A DNA stretch of 64,000 nucleotides from Merdimonas faecis (GCF_001754075.1 NZ_MIEH01000018.1:1-64000), one strand, 5' to 3'. Numbered from the stretch's first letter, positions 1 to 8,987 are shown. Made by a program: numbers and translations. The notes: generated from the letters alone by a model not told the origin.

Positions 1-55
1 AATAAACTTTTCACTTCAGGTTTTTCAGAGAATCTAAAAAAAATGAAAAAAAGTG

Positions 56-85
56 TTGACATTTGGAGTTTTTTAATAGTATAAT
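56..85 (+). promoter_or_regulatory. tRNA operon promoter
   Basis: TTGACA at 56-61 and TATAAT at 80-85 are separated by 18 bp, a near-consensus sigma-A promoter. It lies about 38 bp before tRNA-Val. A short GC-rich hairpin (arms 92-97 and 109-114) lies in the leader just before the first tRNA. Nothing recognisable lies in bases 1-55. Confidence 0.85.
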
Positions 86-122
86 AGCAAAGCGGGTTCG
101 AGGTACGGACCCGCAGGAATAT

Positions 123-195
123 GGGGTCTTAGCTCAGCTGGGAGAGCATCTGCCTTACAAGCAGAGGGTCATAGGTTCGAGCCCTATAGGCCCCA
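123..195 (+). tRNA. tRNA-Val (anticodon TAC)
   Basis: A full cloverleaf can be folded. The seven-pair acceptor stem is GGGGTCT/AGGCCCC, the D arm starts with AGCTCAG, and the anticodon stem TCTGC/GCAGA encloses loop CTTACAA, giving anticodon TAC. The T arm contains GGTTCGAGCC. The discriminator is A195 and CCA is not encoded. It is the first gene of a two-tRNA transcript. Confidence 0.96.
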
Positions 196-205
196 TATCA
201 AATGT

Positions 206-279
206 GGCGGGATAGCTCAGTTGGCTAGAGCACACGGTTCATACCCGTGGTGTCGCTGGTTCAAATCCAGTTCCCGCTA
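206..279 (+). tRNA. tRNA-Met (anticodon CAT), elongator-like
   Basis: Acceptor stem GGCGGGA/TCCCGCT and anticodon stem CACGG/CCGTG enclose loop TTCATAC, giving anticodon CAT. Position 1 is G paired with T72, not the unpaired C1-A72 of bacterial initiator tRNA. It is therefore an elongator tRNA-Met, or possibly a tRNA-Ile2 whose C34 would be modified to lysidine. It lies 10 nt after tRNA-Val and is cotranscribed with it. Confidence 0.92.
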
Positions 280-312
280 TTTTTTATGCACAGACTGAGG
301 AAGAGGGAAATG

Positions 313-358
313 ATGAAACGGACGGCAGGTCAGTTAAGACTGCCGTCCGTTTCATTTT
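313..358 (+). terminator. terminator after tRNA-Val/tRNA-Met
   Basis: A perfect 16-bp stem (313-328 with 340-355) with an 11-nt loop is followed by a weak T-rich tail. The A-rich left side would also allow it to act in the other direction. It separates the tRNA unit from the membrane protein gene at 430. Confidence 0.8.
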
Positions 359-429
359 ACAAAGAAAGATAAATCATGTATAATACAAACAAAATTGACT
401 CAATATGAGAAAAGGATGGAGGAAAATCT

Positions 430-702
430 ATGCTGGATAAAAAGACATTGACTTTTCGGGTGATTGCGGGCCTGGCGCTTTTATATGTAGGCGGGAACCT
501 GATCAGGTCATCACTGGCTGATCAGCCGGAACACTATGTGATCTATGCGCTGGCCGGAGCGGCCTTTGCGCTTCTTGGCGTTGTGTGGGGAGGTCTTGCG
601 ATTAAAAAGCTGGCCACCCATGATTATAAAGAAATGATGGATGATGATGCAGAAGAGATGGAACGGGCGCTAGAGGATGCAGAAAAAGAAGAGGAGAAGT
701 AG
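430..702 (+). CDS. small membrane protein with acidic tail
   Basis: This 90-residue protein has no family I recognise. Two hydrophobic segments (about residues 10-26 and 37-59) are joined by a short polar loop. They are followed by a charged tail of roughly 30 residues rich in Asp and Glu ([20 protein letters not shown]), probably a cytoplasmic helix. The start ATG has a GGAGG site 7 nt upstream. It ends 2 nt before ispF, whose ribosome binding site (GAGGAG) lies inside this gene's last codons, so the two are cotranscribed and translation is probably coupled. The function is unknown. Confidence 0.8.
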   Translation: MLDKKTLTFRVIAGLALLYVGGNLIRSSLADQPEHYVIYALAGAAFALLGVVWGGLAIKKLATHDYKEMMDDDAEEMERALEDAEKEEEK

Positions 703-704
703 AG

Positions 705-1265
705 ATGCGGATCGGGATGGGATATGACGTTCACCGTTTGGTGGAAGACAGGGATCTGATCCTTGGAGGGGTCAGGATTCCATATGAGAAGGGACTGCTG
801 GGACATTCGGATGCAGACGTGCTCCTTCATGCGATTATGGATGCACTCCTGGGGGCGGCGGCATTAGGCGATATCGGGAAGCATTTCCCGGATACGGATC
901 CGGCGTATAAAGGGGCGTCCAGTCTGAAGCTGCTGGAGCATGTGGGTGATCTGATCGGGCAGGAGCTTTATGTGATCAGTAATATTGATGCCACCATCAT
1001 CGCACAGAGGCCCAAGATGGCACCGCATATTGAAGAGATGCGGGAAAATGTGGCAAAAGTACTGCACCTGGAGGTTTCCCAGGTGAATATCAAGGCAACG
1101 ACGGAGGAAGGGCTTGGATTTACCGGAAGCGGGGAAGGAATCTCGGCACAGGCTGTAGCAGCCCTGGAAACAGTGGCGAACTACAGTTATACGGCGGCCT
1201 CCACCGAGGCGGGCTGTGCCGGCTGCGGCGGCTGTCCGCGGATGCAGGGAGGCGAAGAGTCATGA
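705..1265 (+). CDS. ispF: 2-C-methyl-D-erythritol 2,4-cyclodiphosphate synthase
   Basis: IspF makes 2-C-methyl-D-erythritol 2,4-cyclodiphosphate in the MEP isoprenoid pathway. The zinc ligands are visible as D8 and H10 (GMGYDVHR) and H42 (DVLLHAI), with GHSDAD at 33-38. The cytidine-binding segment [14 protein letters not shown] is near 132-145. The family is usually about 157-160 residues. This protein has 186 because of a C-terminal extension with a CxxCxxC cluster (C171, C174, C177), which is unusual. The gene lies 2 nt after the small membrane protein and overlaps the next gene by 4 nt (ATGA). No ispD is adjacent. Confidence 0.95.
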   Translation: MRIGMGYDVHRLVEDRDLILGGVRIPYEKGLLGHSDADVLLHAIMDALLGAAALGDIGKHFPDTDPAYKGASSLKLLEHVGDLIGQELYVISNIDATIIAQRPKMAPHIEEMRENVAKVLHLEVSQVNIKATTEEGLGFTGSGEGISAQAVAALETVANYSYTAASTEAGCAGCGGCPRMQGGEES

Positions 1266-2245
1266 ACGTCAGAAAATTAGAGACGGAAGAACACGGGATG
1301 ACCAGGTTCCTCTATGAAGAGGCATTTCCGGAGGACAGCCAGGCTTTCACCGATTATTACTATACAGAAAAGACAAAGAACAATCAGATATATGTGCTGG
1401 AGGAAGAGGGAAAGATCTGTTCCATGGCTCATCTGAATCCTTATACCTTATCTGTAAATGGAAGCCGGAAGGAAACCCATTATATTGTGGCAGTGGCTAC
1501 GAAAAAGGAGTGCCGCGGACGGGGATATATGGGAGCCGTCCTGAGGCGGGCGCTTGAGGATATGTACCGGGAGGGGGAGATATTTACTTTCCTGATGCCG
1601 GCGGCAAAGGGAATCTATGAGCCCTATGATTTCCGTACGGTATTTGAACAGACAAGGCCCTATGTAAAGGATCTGGAAGGATGGATACAGGCAGGAGGGA
1701 AAGACTGCCAGGAACTATCGGAGTGGGCCAGCGACAACCTTAAGAAGAGCTGCCAGGTCTATGCTGTCCGGGATGAAGACTATTATCTCAGGATGCTGCG
1801 GGAATATGAAAGTGACGGCGGGAAGCTCCTTTTAAAGAGAGATGCGCAAGGGAAGATCACGGATTTTGGCATCTGGGTGCCGGAAGAACATCCGGAGCAG
1901 GGCAGGATCATGGTGCGGATCCTGGACGTAAGAAGGATGCTGATGTCTCTTGAGCTTTCTGAACTAACAGGTGTGTGCTTTACGGTGACAGATCCCATCA
2001 TCGAGGAAAATAACCGGTGCCTGACCCTTATGGGGACTGAGTTCTCAGGAGTCATGCTGATGGATGCAAAGCCGGAGAACAGCGAGGGCGTGATAAGCGT
2101 CCGGGCGCTTGCCGACCTGGTGTTTGGCGTGAAATCCATAGAAGAATTAAGAAAGGAAGAGGGCGTCAGTATGTCAGACCGGATGGCCGGGGAATTAGAA
2201 AAGCTCCTTCCGCTTTCTGAAATCTATCTGAATGAAATGGTATAA
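1262..2245 (+). CDS. GNAT family N-acetyltransferase (Eis-like, two-domain)
   Basis: The 327-residue protein has an N-terminal GNAT fold. The acetyl-CoA binding loop is visible around residues 79-96 ([19 protein letters not shown], with the RGxGY signature). The length and the hydrophobic beta-rich C-terminal half (about 210-320) match the Eis-like group, in which a GNAT domain is followed by a sterol-carrier-like domain. The substrate cannot be told from sequence. The start codon overlaps the ispF stop (ATGA), so translation is coupled. A terminator follows immediately. The role is inferred from family only. Confidence 0.85.
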   Translation: MNVRKLETEEHGMTRFLYEEAFPEDSQAFTDYYYTEKTKNNQIYVLEEEGKICSMAHLNPYTLSVNGSRKETHYIVAVATKKECRGRGYMGAVLRRALEDMYREGEIFTFLMPAAKGIYEPYDFRTVFEQTRPYVKDLEGWIQAGGKDCQELSEWASDNLKKSCQVYAVRDEDYYLRMLREYESDGGKLLLKRDAQGKITDFGIWVPEEHPEQGRIMVRILDVRRMLMSLELSELTGVCFTVTDPIIEENNRCLTLMGTEFSGVMLMDAKPENSEGVISVRALADLVFGVKSIEELRKEEGVSMSDRMAGELEKLLPLSEIYLNEMV

Positions 2246-2257
2246 GGGATAAAGGAT

Positions 2258-2286
2258 AAAGAGCTCGGAAGGGCTCTTTTCTTTTT
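2258..2286 (+). terminator. terminator after GNAT gene
   Basis: The stem AAAGAGC (2258-2264) pairs with GCTCTTT (2273-2279) over an 8-nt loop and is followed by a T-rich run. It closes the 430-2245 operon. Confidence 0.85.
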
Positions 2287-2311
2287 GCACTTGTTTTCTG
2301 CACTTGTTTTC
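2286..2311 (+). repeat. tandem 13-bp direct repeat upstream of two-component system
   Basis: TGCACTTGTTTTC occurs twice head to tail (2286-2298 and 2299-2311). Downstream, CTTTAGAAAT and CTTAAGAAAT form a looser repeated pair at about 2322 and 2344. Direct repeats are the usual form of OmpR-family binding sites, so these may be the site at which the downstream response regulator controls its own operon. That is inference. Confidence 0.4.
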
Positions 2312-2453
2312 TTCAGAATATCTTTAGAAATTTGTCCGGATGCTCTTAAGAAATATGGGCTATGCTGTTAGATAGAAAGGAGGAAGGTCTTTACGATATT
2401 TGCATAAAATCGTATCATTAAGACAGGAAAGAAAACGAGGGGAGAAAGATACT

Positions 2454-3161
2454 ATGGAAATGAACCATGTGCTGATCGTAGAAGATGACAAGGAAATCCG
2501 GGAAGGGATCGAGATATATTTAAAAAGCCAGGGATATGAAGTGTTCCAGGCTGCGGATGGTATCGAGGGCCTGGATGTGATCCGGAAAGAAGAAATCCAC
2601 CTGGCCATTGTGGATGTTATGATGCCAAGGATGGACGGGATCCAGATGACGATGAAACTGCGGGAAAGCTATGATTTCCCGGTGATATTTTTATCGGCGA
2701 AGTCAGAGGAAGTGGATAAGATCCTGGGGCTTAACATGGGGGCGGATGATTATGTGACCAAACCATTTACACCTATGGAACTTCTGGCAAGGGTAAATTC
2801 CCAGCTCCGCAGATACCGGCGGTTTATGGAAAAGCTGGATCAGAATACCAAAGAGGAGCATATACATATCGTTGGCGGACTGGAACTCAATGAGGACAGA
2901 GTAGAAGTGACGGTGGACGGGGAGCTGGTGAAGGTGACGCCGACAGAATACAAGATCCTGCTGCTTTTGATGACACATCCGGGGCGGGTGTTTTCAGCGG
3001 AAGAGATCTATGAATGGGTATGGCATGAGCGGGCCGTCAACACAGATACGATCATGGTGCATGTAAGAAATATCCGGGAGAAGATTGAGATCAATCCCAG
3101 AGAACCAAAATATTTGAAGGTGGTGTGGGGAGTTGGATACAAAATTGAAAAACAGGCATAA
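2454..3161 (+). CDS. OmpR/PhoB-family response regulator
   Basis: A receiver domain (about residues 5-118) has the acidic pocket E10-D11-D12, phospho-acceptor D54 (AIVDVMMPRMDG) and the conserved Lys in LSAKSEEV. It is followed by an OmpR-type winged helix (about 140-232, LTPTEYKILLLL-like region and TIMVHVRNIREKIE). I place the start at ATG 2454 because AGGGGAG lies 9 nt upstream. An upstream in-frame TTG at 2400 has no suitably spaced site. The protein has 235 residues and acts in the cytoplasm as a DNA-binding partner of the kinase encoded next, which overlaps it by 29 nt. Confidence 0.92.
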   Translation: MEMNHVLIVEDDKEIREGIEIYLKSQGYEVFQAADGIEGLDVIRKEEIHLAIVDVMMPRMDGIQMTMKLRESYDFPVIFLSAKSEEVDKILGLNMGADDYVTKPFTPMELLARVNSQLRRYRRFMEKLDQNTKEEHIHIVGGLELNEDRVEVTVDGELVKVTPTEYKILLLLMTHPGRVFSAEEIYEWVWHERAVNTDTIMVHVRNIREKIEINPREPKYLKVVWGVGYKIEKQA

Positions 3162-5214
3162 GCTGGCGGTAGTGCTGATCATACTGACTCTTTTGATGGC
3201 AACGGCAAATATAACATCGTACTATGGCCTTTATGAAAACCAGATGAAGGAGGAACAGGAAAATTCAAGGCAGGCAATGCTTCGTTCCGAGGATTTCTTA
3301 AGGCAGTTTGTCCAGGCCTCCTGGGTCATTTATCTTGAAGAAGACAGGGACGTTTCGTGGGGGGAAGAAGGAACCGGATATGCGGGCATGAGTCTGGAAG
3401 ACGTCATCCCCAGCACCCTGCAGGAATATGACGAATTCTATCCTTACCTGGAGTATGTGATGGCAGATGGGGACGGCGACGTTATTTCGCAGAGTGTGGC
3501 GCCTACAGGGGAGGATCTGACAGAGGGAGACTTCTCGAATTATGCCATTGCACTGAACTTAAGCTATGACGGAAATGGGGAGGCGGATATCCGGGTCCGG
3601 AAAGGGCCGGACCGTGCGGAAATTGCCCGGGAATTCCGGAGGGTCCTGAATGGACTGGAGGCAGGGGATTACTGGGGGGAAATGCCTTCGGAGTATGATA
3701 TTCCGATGCCTGCGAACAGAGAATTTACCTTTGCGATGACAGAGGGAAACCTCTGGACATATCTGGAAGAGCATTTTTACTATGCAGACGATCTGCTGCC
3801 GGGCGACGGACAGACGCATATCTTCGGGCTGAGCTTATTGGTGGCTGCTGCGGCGCTTTTATATCCGCTGGTCAAATCTTTCAACACCGGAGACGAAAAG
3901 GTGTTCCGGGCGCCGCTGGAAGTGGTGTGCATTGCAGCTGTCCTGGTCATTACAGCAGTGTGTGTAAATGCAGGATGGATGATCCGCCGAAGTGATGGCG
4001 TGGCAGGGCCTTTGGATCTTGCAGTATGGTTTCTGTATTTTGCGGTTGTCTACTGGGCGGCAGGAAACCTGAGGCGGATCTTTGTCCTTGGACCTATACC
4101 GTATTTCAAGGAATATTCTCTTTTGGTGTCCCAGAAGTGCGGCATCCGAAAAGGCGTAAAAGAAGCCTGGGAAACCATGGGAAGATGGCGGAAACGGGCG
4201 ATGGACACCCTGCTGGACCTGAAACTATCTGACGTAAATAACCGGATGATCCTGAAGGTGGTGGGACTTAATTTTGTGATCCTGGCAGTAATTACCTGCT
4301 TTTGGTACTATGGCCTGATCCTGCTGGTGATTTATTCCGCAGTATTATTCTACTTCCTGAGAGGGTACTTCCGGGATATCCGTGAGAAATATGACCGCCT
4401 CAATATAGCGGCGGCGGCCATCGCAAACGGGGATCTAAAGACCGAGATTCCCGCTGACACGGGGCTTTTTGAACCGGTGGCGGAAAGCCTTCAAAAGATC
4501 CAGGAGGGATTCGGAAAAGCGGTGGAGGAAGAGGTGAAAAGCCAGCGGATGAAAACAGAACTTATCACCAACGTGTCTCATGACCTGAAGACTCCGCTGA
4601 CGGCAATCATTACTTATGTGGATCTTCTAAAAAAGGAAGAGGATCCGGGAAAGCAGAAGGAATACGTGGAGGTGCTGGAGAAGAAGTCCCAGCGGCTGAA
4701 AGTCTTGATCGAGGATCTGTTTGAGATCAGCAAGGCGGGCTCTGGAAATGTGAAGCTGGAGCTAATGGATGTGGATGTGGTTAACCTGTTCAAGCAGGTA
4801 AAGCTGGAGCTGGAGGACAAGATCAAAAAGGCTGACCTGGATTTCAGATGCAGCTATCCGGAAGAAAAGCTGACCGTCCGTCTGGACAGTCAGAAGACCT
4901 ATCGGATTTTTGAAAACCTGCTGGTGAACATCGTAAAGTATGCCATGCCTCATACCAGGGTGTTTATTGAGATCCTGCGGGAAGATGACCAGGCGGTGAT
5001 CCGGATGAAGAATATTTCCGAACAAGAGTTGAACATTCAGGGGCAGGAGCTGACAGAGCGGTTTGTCAGAGGAGATGCCTCCAGAAATACAGAAGGTGCA
5101 GGGCTTGGACTTGCCATCGTGAAAAGCTTTGTAGAACTTCAGGGAGGGGAGTTTGGCATAGAAATTGACGGAGATCTGTTTAAAACACAGGTGAGATTCC
5201 GGGATTTGTGTTGA
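3133..5214 (+). CDS. membrane sensor histidine kinase
   Basis: The 693-residue kinase has a TM segment at about 11-31 and an extracytoplasmic sensor region to about 228. Four or five further TM segments lie between about 232 and 415. A HAMP-like linker, the HisKA box NVSHDLKTPLTAI (His near residue 480) and a HATPase domain with FENLLVNIVKYA and GAGLGLAIVKSFVE follow. The usual DxGxG G1 box is replaced by MKNISEQE, as in a clostridial subset. The gene starts at TTG 3133 or TTG 3145 inside the regulator gene, so translation is coupled. The -35 of the next promoter overlaps its stop codon. The signal sensed is unknown. Confidence 0.88.
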   Translation: MDTKLKNRHKLAVVLIILTLLMATANITSYYGLYENQMKEEQENSRQAMLRSEDFLRQFVQASWVIYLEEDRDVSWGEEGTGYAGMSLEDVIPSTLQEYDEFYPYLEYVMADGDGDVISQSVAPTGEDLTEGDFSNYAIALNLSYDGNGEADIRVRKGPDRAEIAREFRRVLNGLEAGDYWGEMPSEYDIPMPANREFTFAMTEGNLWTYLEEHFYYADDLLPGDGQTHIFGLSLLVAAAALLYPLVKSFNTGDEKVFRAPLEVVCIAAVLVITAVCVNAGWMIRRSDGVAGPLDLAVWFLYFAVVYWAAGNLRRIFVLGPIPYFKEYSLLVSQKCGIRKGVKEAWETMGRWRKRAMDTLLDLKLSDVNNRMILKVVGLNFVILAVITCFWYYGLILLVIYSAVLFYFLRGYFRDIREKYDRLNIAAAAIANGDLKTEIPADTGLFEPVAESLQKIQEGFGKAVEEEVKSQRMKTELITNVSHDLKTPLTAIITYVDLLKKEEDPGKQKEYVEVLEKKSQRLKVLIEDLFEISKAGSGNVKLELMDVDVVNLFKQVKLELEDKIKKADLDFRCSYPEEKLTVRLDSQKTYRIFENLLVNIVKYAMPHTRVFIEILREDDQAVIRMKNISEQELNIQGQELTERFVRGDASRNTEGAGLGLAIVKSFVELQGGEFGIEIDGDLFKTQVRFRDLC

Positions 5215-5239
5215 CAAAACCCAGATTTTCACATATGAT
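5211..5239 (+). promoter_or_regulatory. promoter of cysE-cysS T-box transcript
   Basis: TTGACA (5211-5216) and TATGAT (5234-5239) are spaced by 17 bp. The -35 box overlaps the TGA stop of the histidine kinase gene. Confidence 0.82.
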
Positions 5240-5245
5240 ATAACC

Positions 5246-5558
5246 TATACGAAAAAGACGTAGAACGGAAAGAGTAACAGATAACATAGGCTGCCAGAGA
5301 GAAACTGTCACCGGCTGAGAGCAGTTTTAAGCGGAAGTGTCTGTGAAGTGCATCCGGGAGTCGATCCGGCGAGCGAAAAGTGCGGCATGAAAGGCCAGAC
5401 AGAGCATCGGGTAGCCGGGTACGTCAGACGCGCGTTAGGCGTCCGAAAGAGGAGAGGACTTTTCTGCCCTGAGTAACGGGAACTAAGAAAAGGAATCTCT
5501 AAAAGAGTGGAACCGCGGATATACTTCGTCTCTTGCATGCAGGAGACGAAGTTTTTTA
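5246..5558 (+). ncRNA. T-box riboswitch, Cys specifier
   Basis: This leader of about 310 nt carries the T-box sequence AGAGTGGAACCGCGGA (5504-5519), which pairs with the acceptor end of uncharged tRNA. The likely specifier codon is TGC (5349-5351), in the context gaag-NNN that recurs in the Thr T-box of this window. It predicts tRNA-Cys, matching the downstream cysE and cysS genes. The terminator stem ACTTCGTCTC/GAGACGAAGT (5523-5532 with 5543-5552) is followed by a T run. Uncharged tRNA-Cys should allow readthrough. This also accounts for the gene-free stretch 5215-5603. Confidence 0.93.
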
Positions 5559-5603
5559 TTCTATAAGAGACCCTATTCTGAAAATCATAAAAGGAGCGTG
5601 TGT

Positions 5604-6281
5604 ATGGGAATTATATCTTATGTAAAAGAAGAGATACAGGTAATCCGTGAACGAGACCCGGCGATCAAGTCTAACATGGAGGTGTTTTTATACCCCAGCT
5701 TTCAGGCAATCCTGCGTTACCGCGTTGCTCATAAGCTGTATCAGAAAAAACATTATTTTCTGGCAAGATGGGTATCTCAGCGGGCTGCAAGGAAAACAGG
5801 GATCGAGATCCATCCGGGTGCGACGATCGGGAAGGGCCTGTTCATCGACCATGGCAGTGGAGTGATCATCGGGGAGACGGCAGAGCTTGGAAATAATGTG
5901 ACTCTGTACCAGGGCGTTACCCTTGGCGGTACCGGTAAGGAACATGGCAAGCGTCACCCTACCCTGAAGGATAACGTGATGGTAAGCGCCGGAGCCAAGG
6001 TGCTGGGCTCATTTACCATCGGAGAAAATTCGAAGATTGGTGCCGGCAGCGTAGTTCTGAAAGAGGTTCCGCCGAACTGTACAGTAGTAGGAGTGCCGGG
6101 GCGGATCGTAAAAAGAGAAAATCAGCGGATTCCGCGGATGGATCTGGATCAGGTACATCTGCCGGATCCTATTAGCAGTGATATTCTTAAGCTTCAGAAT
6201 GATAATCTGTGGATGCGCCGGAAGATCGAAGAGCTGGAGGAGATTATCTGCAAGTTTCATCAGGAAGAGAAAATCGGTTAA
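5604..6281 (+). CDS. cysE: serine O-acetyltransferase
   Basis: CysE transfers acetyl from acetyl-CoA to L-serine, giving the O-acetylserine used for cysteine synthesis. The 225-residue protein has an alpha-helical N-terminus and a left-handed beta-helix of hexapeptide repeats (about 65-175), with IDHGSGVIIGETAELG and the loop GGTGKEHGKRHP characteristic of the family. It is a short clostridial/Bacillus-type CysE. ATG 5604 is chosen because AAGGAG lies 7 nt upstream. A GTG at 5598 is too close to the site. It is first in the operon behind the Cys T-box, 29 nt before cysS. Confidence 0.95.
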   Translation: MGIISYVKEEIQVIRERDPAIKSNMEVFLYPSFQAILRYRVAHKLYQKKHYFLARWVSQRAARKTGIEIHPGATIGKGLFIDHGSGVIIGETAELGNNVTLYQGVTLGGTGKEHGKRHPTLKDNVMVSAGAKVLGSFTIGENSKIGAGSVVLKEVPPNCTVVGVPGRIVKRENQRIPRMDLDQVHLPDPISSDILKLQNDNLWMRRKIEELEEIICKFHQEEKIG

Positions 6282-6310
6282 AAATAAAGAAGATTCAGGA
6301 GGAAAATAAG

Positions 6311-7720
6311 ATGATAGAATTATATAATACTTTATCCAGGAAAAAGGAGGAGTTTGTCCCTATGGAAGAAGGAAAAGTAAGGATGTATGTCTGCGGACCT
6401 ACCGTCTATAACCTTATCCATATTGGAAATGCGCGCCCTATGATCGTGTTCGACACAGTCCGCCGGTATTTCGAGTATAAAGGCTATGATGTGAATTTTG
6501 TTTCCAACTTTACAGACGTGGATGACAAGATTATTAAAAAGGCCATTGAAGAGGGAGTGTCTGCTGACGAGATATCGAAGCGCTATATTGCAGAGTGCAA
6601 AAAAGACATGGAAGGCATGAACATCAAGCCGGCCACGAAAAATCCGCTGGCTACGGAGGAGATCTGCGGGATGGTTGATATGATCCAGACACTGATCGAC
6701 AAGGGTTATGCTTACGAAAAGAACGGCACCGTTTACTATCGTACCCGGAAGTTCGAGGATTACGGCAAATTGTCTCATAAGAATCTGGATGACCTGCGTT
6801 CCGGAGAGCGTGCCCTTCTTGTAACCGGAGAGGATGAAAAGGAAGACCCGCTGGACTTCGTGCTCTGGAAGCCGAAAAAAGAAGGAGAGCCTTTCTGGGA
6901 GTCGCCCTGGTCCGAGGGCCGTCCGGGATGGCATATCGAGTGCTCCGAGATGTCCAAGAAGTATTTGGGTGAGCAGATCGACATCCATGCAGGCGGCGAG
7001 GATCTGGTATTCCCGCACCATGAAAACGAGATCGCTCAGAGTGAAGCGGCCAACGGCAAAGAATTCGCAAAATACTGGATGCACAATGCGTTCCTGAATA
7101 TTGACAATAAGAAGATGAGCAAGTCCCTCGGAAACTTCCGGACGGTCCGGGAGATCAGCGAGCAGTATGATCTGCAGGTGCTGCGTTTCTTCATGCTCAG
7201 CGCTCACTACAGGAGCCCCTTAAACTTCAGCGCGGATCTGATGGAAGCTTCGAAAAACGGACTGGAGCGTATCGTAAATGCAGCGGAAAATCTGAAATTC
7301 CGGATGAAGAATGCAAAAGAAGAGGCTATCACAGAGGCAGAACAGGAAGCTTACGCAAAGACAGAGGAATTTGTGGGTAAATTCGAAGCTGCCATGGATG
7401 ATGATTTCAATACGGCAGACGCGGTGGCAGCCGTCTTTGATCTGGTAAAATATATTAATACCAATACCTCGGAGGAAAGCTCCGCGGAATATCTGAAGAA
7501 GCTCCTGGAGCGTCTTACGAAGCTGTGCGACGTGCTGGGGCTGATCGTGGATAAGGAAGAAGAAATGCTTGCCGAGGATATCGAGAAAATGATCGAAGAG
7601 AGACAGGCGGCAAGAAAGGCAAAGGATTTTGCGAAGGCAGATGCTATCCGGGACGAACTGCTGGCAAAAGGGATCATTCTGGAAGATACGAGAGAAGGCG
7701 TAAAATGGAAAAAAGCGTAG
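6311..7720 (+). CDS. cysS: cysteinyl-tRNA synthetase
   Basis: CysRS charges tRNA-Cys. The class I signatures are present: the HIGH-type motif in CGPTVYNLIHIGNARP (about residues 28-43), the zinc/cysteine-binding WHIECSEMS and HAGGEDLVFPHHENE (about 205-238), and KMSKSLGN (about 268). The 469-residue length is normal. The start is ATG 6311, preceded by AGGAGG with good spacing; the frame is open further upstream but lacks a site. The gene is under the Cys T-box with cysE and overlaps mrnC by 16 nt. Confidence 0.97.
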   Translation: MIELYNTLSRKKEEFVPMEEGKVRMYVCGPTVYNLIHIGNARPMIVFDTVRRYFEYKGYDVNFVSNFTDVDDKIIKKAIEEGVSADEISKRYIAECKKDMEGMNIKPATKNPLATEEICGMVDMIQTLIDKGYAYEKNGTVYYRTRKFEDYGKLSHKNLDDLRSGERALLVTGEDEKEDPLDFVLWKPKKEGEPFWESPWSEGRPGWHIECSEMSKKYLGEQIDIHAGGEDLVFPHHENEIAQSEAANGKEFAKYWMHNAFLNIDNKKMSKSLGNFRTVREISEQYDLQVLRFFMLSAHYRSPLNFSADLMEASKNGLERIVNAAENLKFRMKNAKEEAITEAEQEAYAKTEEFVGKFEAAMDDDFNTADAVAAVFDLVKYINTNTSEESSAEYLKKLLERLTKLCDVLGLIVDKEEEMLAEDIEKMIEERQAARKAKDFAKADAIRDELLAKGIILEDTREGVKWKKA

Positions 7721-8148
7721 AGTGGCAGTTTGAGGCCGCCATGCAGGAAATCTTTCAGTTGAGAGAGGTGGAGATACAGGAGTATTCCCCTCTTACACTG
7801 GCCTATATCGGGGACGGGATCTATGAGCTTCTGATCCGGACACTGGTAGTCAATGAGGGTAATAAGCCGGTACAGAAACTCCATAAAGAGACCAGTGCCC
7901 TGGTGCAGGCGTCTGCCCAGTCGAAGATGATGAGGCGTCTCCAGGAGGAACTGACAGAGGAGGAGCATGCGGTATATAAAAGGGGAAGGAATTCAAAGAG
8001 CGTGTCCCCGGCCAAAAACCAGTCGGTAACGGATTATCGCAGAGCAACCGGCTTTGAGGCTCTGATGGGATACCTGTATCTGAAAAAGGACTGGGAGCGG
8101 ATGCTTAAGCTGGTAAAGACCGGGCTTGAGAGCCTGGAAGAGTCGTAA
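7705..8148 (+). CDS. mrnC: Mini-ribonuclease III
   Basis: MrnC is a dimeric RNase III-like nuclease without a dsRNA-binding domain that matures 23S rRNA ends. The RNase III signature region is SPLTLAYIGDGIYELLIR (about 27-44), containing the conserved Asp, with GFEALMGYLYL (about 115-125) holding the second acidic metal ligand. The 147-residue length is typical. It begins inside the cysS 3' end, and the cysS-mrnC-rlmB order is also found in Bacillus. Confidence 0.92.
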   Translation: MEKSVEWQFEAAMQEIFQLREVEIQEYSPLTLAYIGDGIYELLIRTLVVNEGNKPVQKLHKETSALVQASAQSKMMRRLQEELTEEEHAVYKRGRNSKSVSPAKNQSVTDYRRATGFEALMGYLYLKKDWERMLKLVKTGLESLEES

Positions 8149-8167
8149 ATAGCGGACAGGCGGCAGA

Positions 8168-8932
8168 ATGGAGAAGTTCATGAGAGAAGAAAAGAGAACC
8201 AATGAAAATATGATCGAGGGCAGAAATGCCGTACTGGAGGCCTTTCGGTCCGGAAAAACGGTAGATAAGCTCTATGTCCAGGACGGCTGTAAGGACGGCC
8301 CGGTACAGACAATCTTAAGAGAAGCAAGGAAACAGGATACCATTGTCCAGTTTGTAGGGAAGGAACGTTTGTCCCAGCTCTCAGAGACAGGAAAGCATCA
8401 GGGAGTGATCGCAAGTGTTGCATCCTATGCGTATTCCACGGTGGAAGAAATGCTGGCGCTGGCAAAGGAGCGTGGTGAGGATCCGTTTCTGATCCTTCTG
8501 GATAATATTGAAGACCCCCATAATCTGGGAGCTATCATCCGTACGGCAAACCTGGCGGGAGCCCACGGCGTAATCATTCCGAAGCGCAGGGCGGCAGGCC
8601 TTACAGCGGTGGTGGCAAAGACGTCGGCGGGAGCGCTTCATTATACCCCGGTGGCGAAGGTGACCAATCTGGTGAAGACCATGGAGGAATTAAAGGAACA
8701 GGGACTCTGGTTCGTGTGTGCGGATATGGACGGCGAACGTATGTATGACCTGAATCTGAAGGGCCCTATCGGTCTGGTGATCGGCAGCGAAGGCGAAGGC
8801 GTGGGACGCCTGGTCAAGGAAACCTGTGATTTTGTGGCGTCGATCCCCATGAAAGGACAGATCAGTTCCCTGAATGCATCGGTGGCGGCGGGCGTTCTGG
8901 CCTATGAGATCGTCAGACAGCGCCTTGGCTAA
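8168..8932 (+). CDS. rlmB: 23S rRNA 2'-O-methyltransferase (RlmB/TrmH family)
   Basis: RlmB methylates the ribose of a guanosine in 23S rRNA. The N-terminal substrate-binding domain begins at MIEGRNAVLEAF. The SpoU/TrmH knot motifs are LLDNIEDPHNLGAIIRTA (about 112-130), LVIGSEGEGVGRLV (about 203-216) and IPMKGQISSLNASVAAGV (about 228-245). The start could be ATG 8168 or ATG 8180; both have weak upstream purine runs, and I keep the longer one (254 residues). It sits between mrnC and sigH as in Bacillus, except that no yacP-like gene intervenes. Confidence 0.92.
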   Translation: MEKFMREEKRTNENMIEGRNAVLEAFRSGKTVDKLYVQDGCKDGPVQTILREARKQDTIVQFVGKERLSQLSETGKHQGVIASVASYAYSTVEEMLALAKERGEDPFLILLDNIEDPHNLGAIIRTANLAGAHGVIIPKRRAAGLTAVVAKTSAGALHYTPVAKVTNLVKTMEELKEQGLWFVCADMDGERMYDLNLKGPIGLVIGSEGEGVGRLVKETCDFVASIPMKGQISSLNASVAAGVLAYEIVRQRLG

Positions 8933-8987
8933 TGCAGGAGACAAAAACGGAAAACAGATGAGGAATCAGTGGGAGGGAGGCATAAGG

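Noticed and set aside
206-279. tRNA-Met as the initiator tRNA
   Set aside because: Position 1-72 is a G-T pair, not the C1/A72 mismatch of bacterial initiators.
5308-5538. 76-codon minus-strand frame in the cysE leader
   Set aside because: The sequence is fully explained by the Cys T-box structure.
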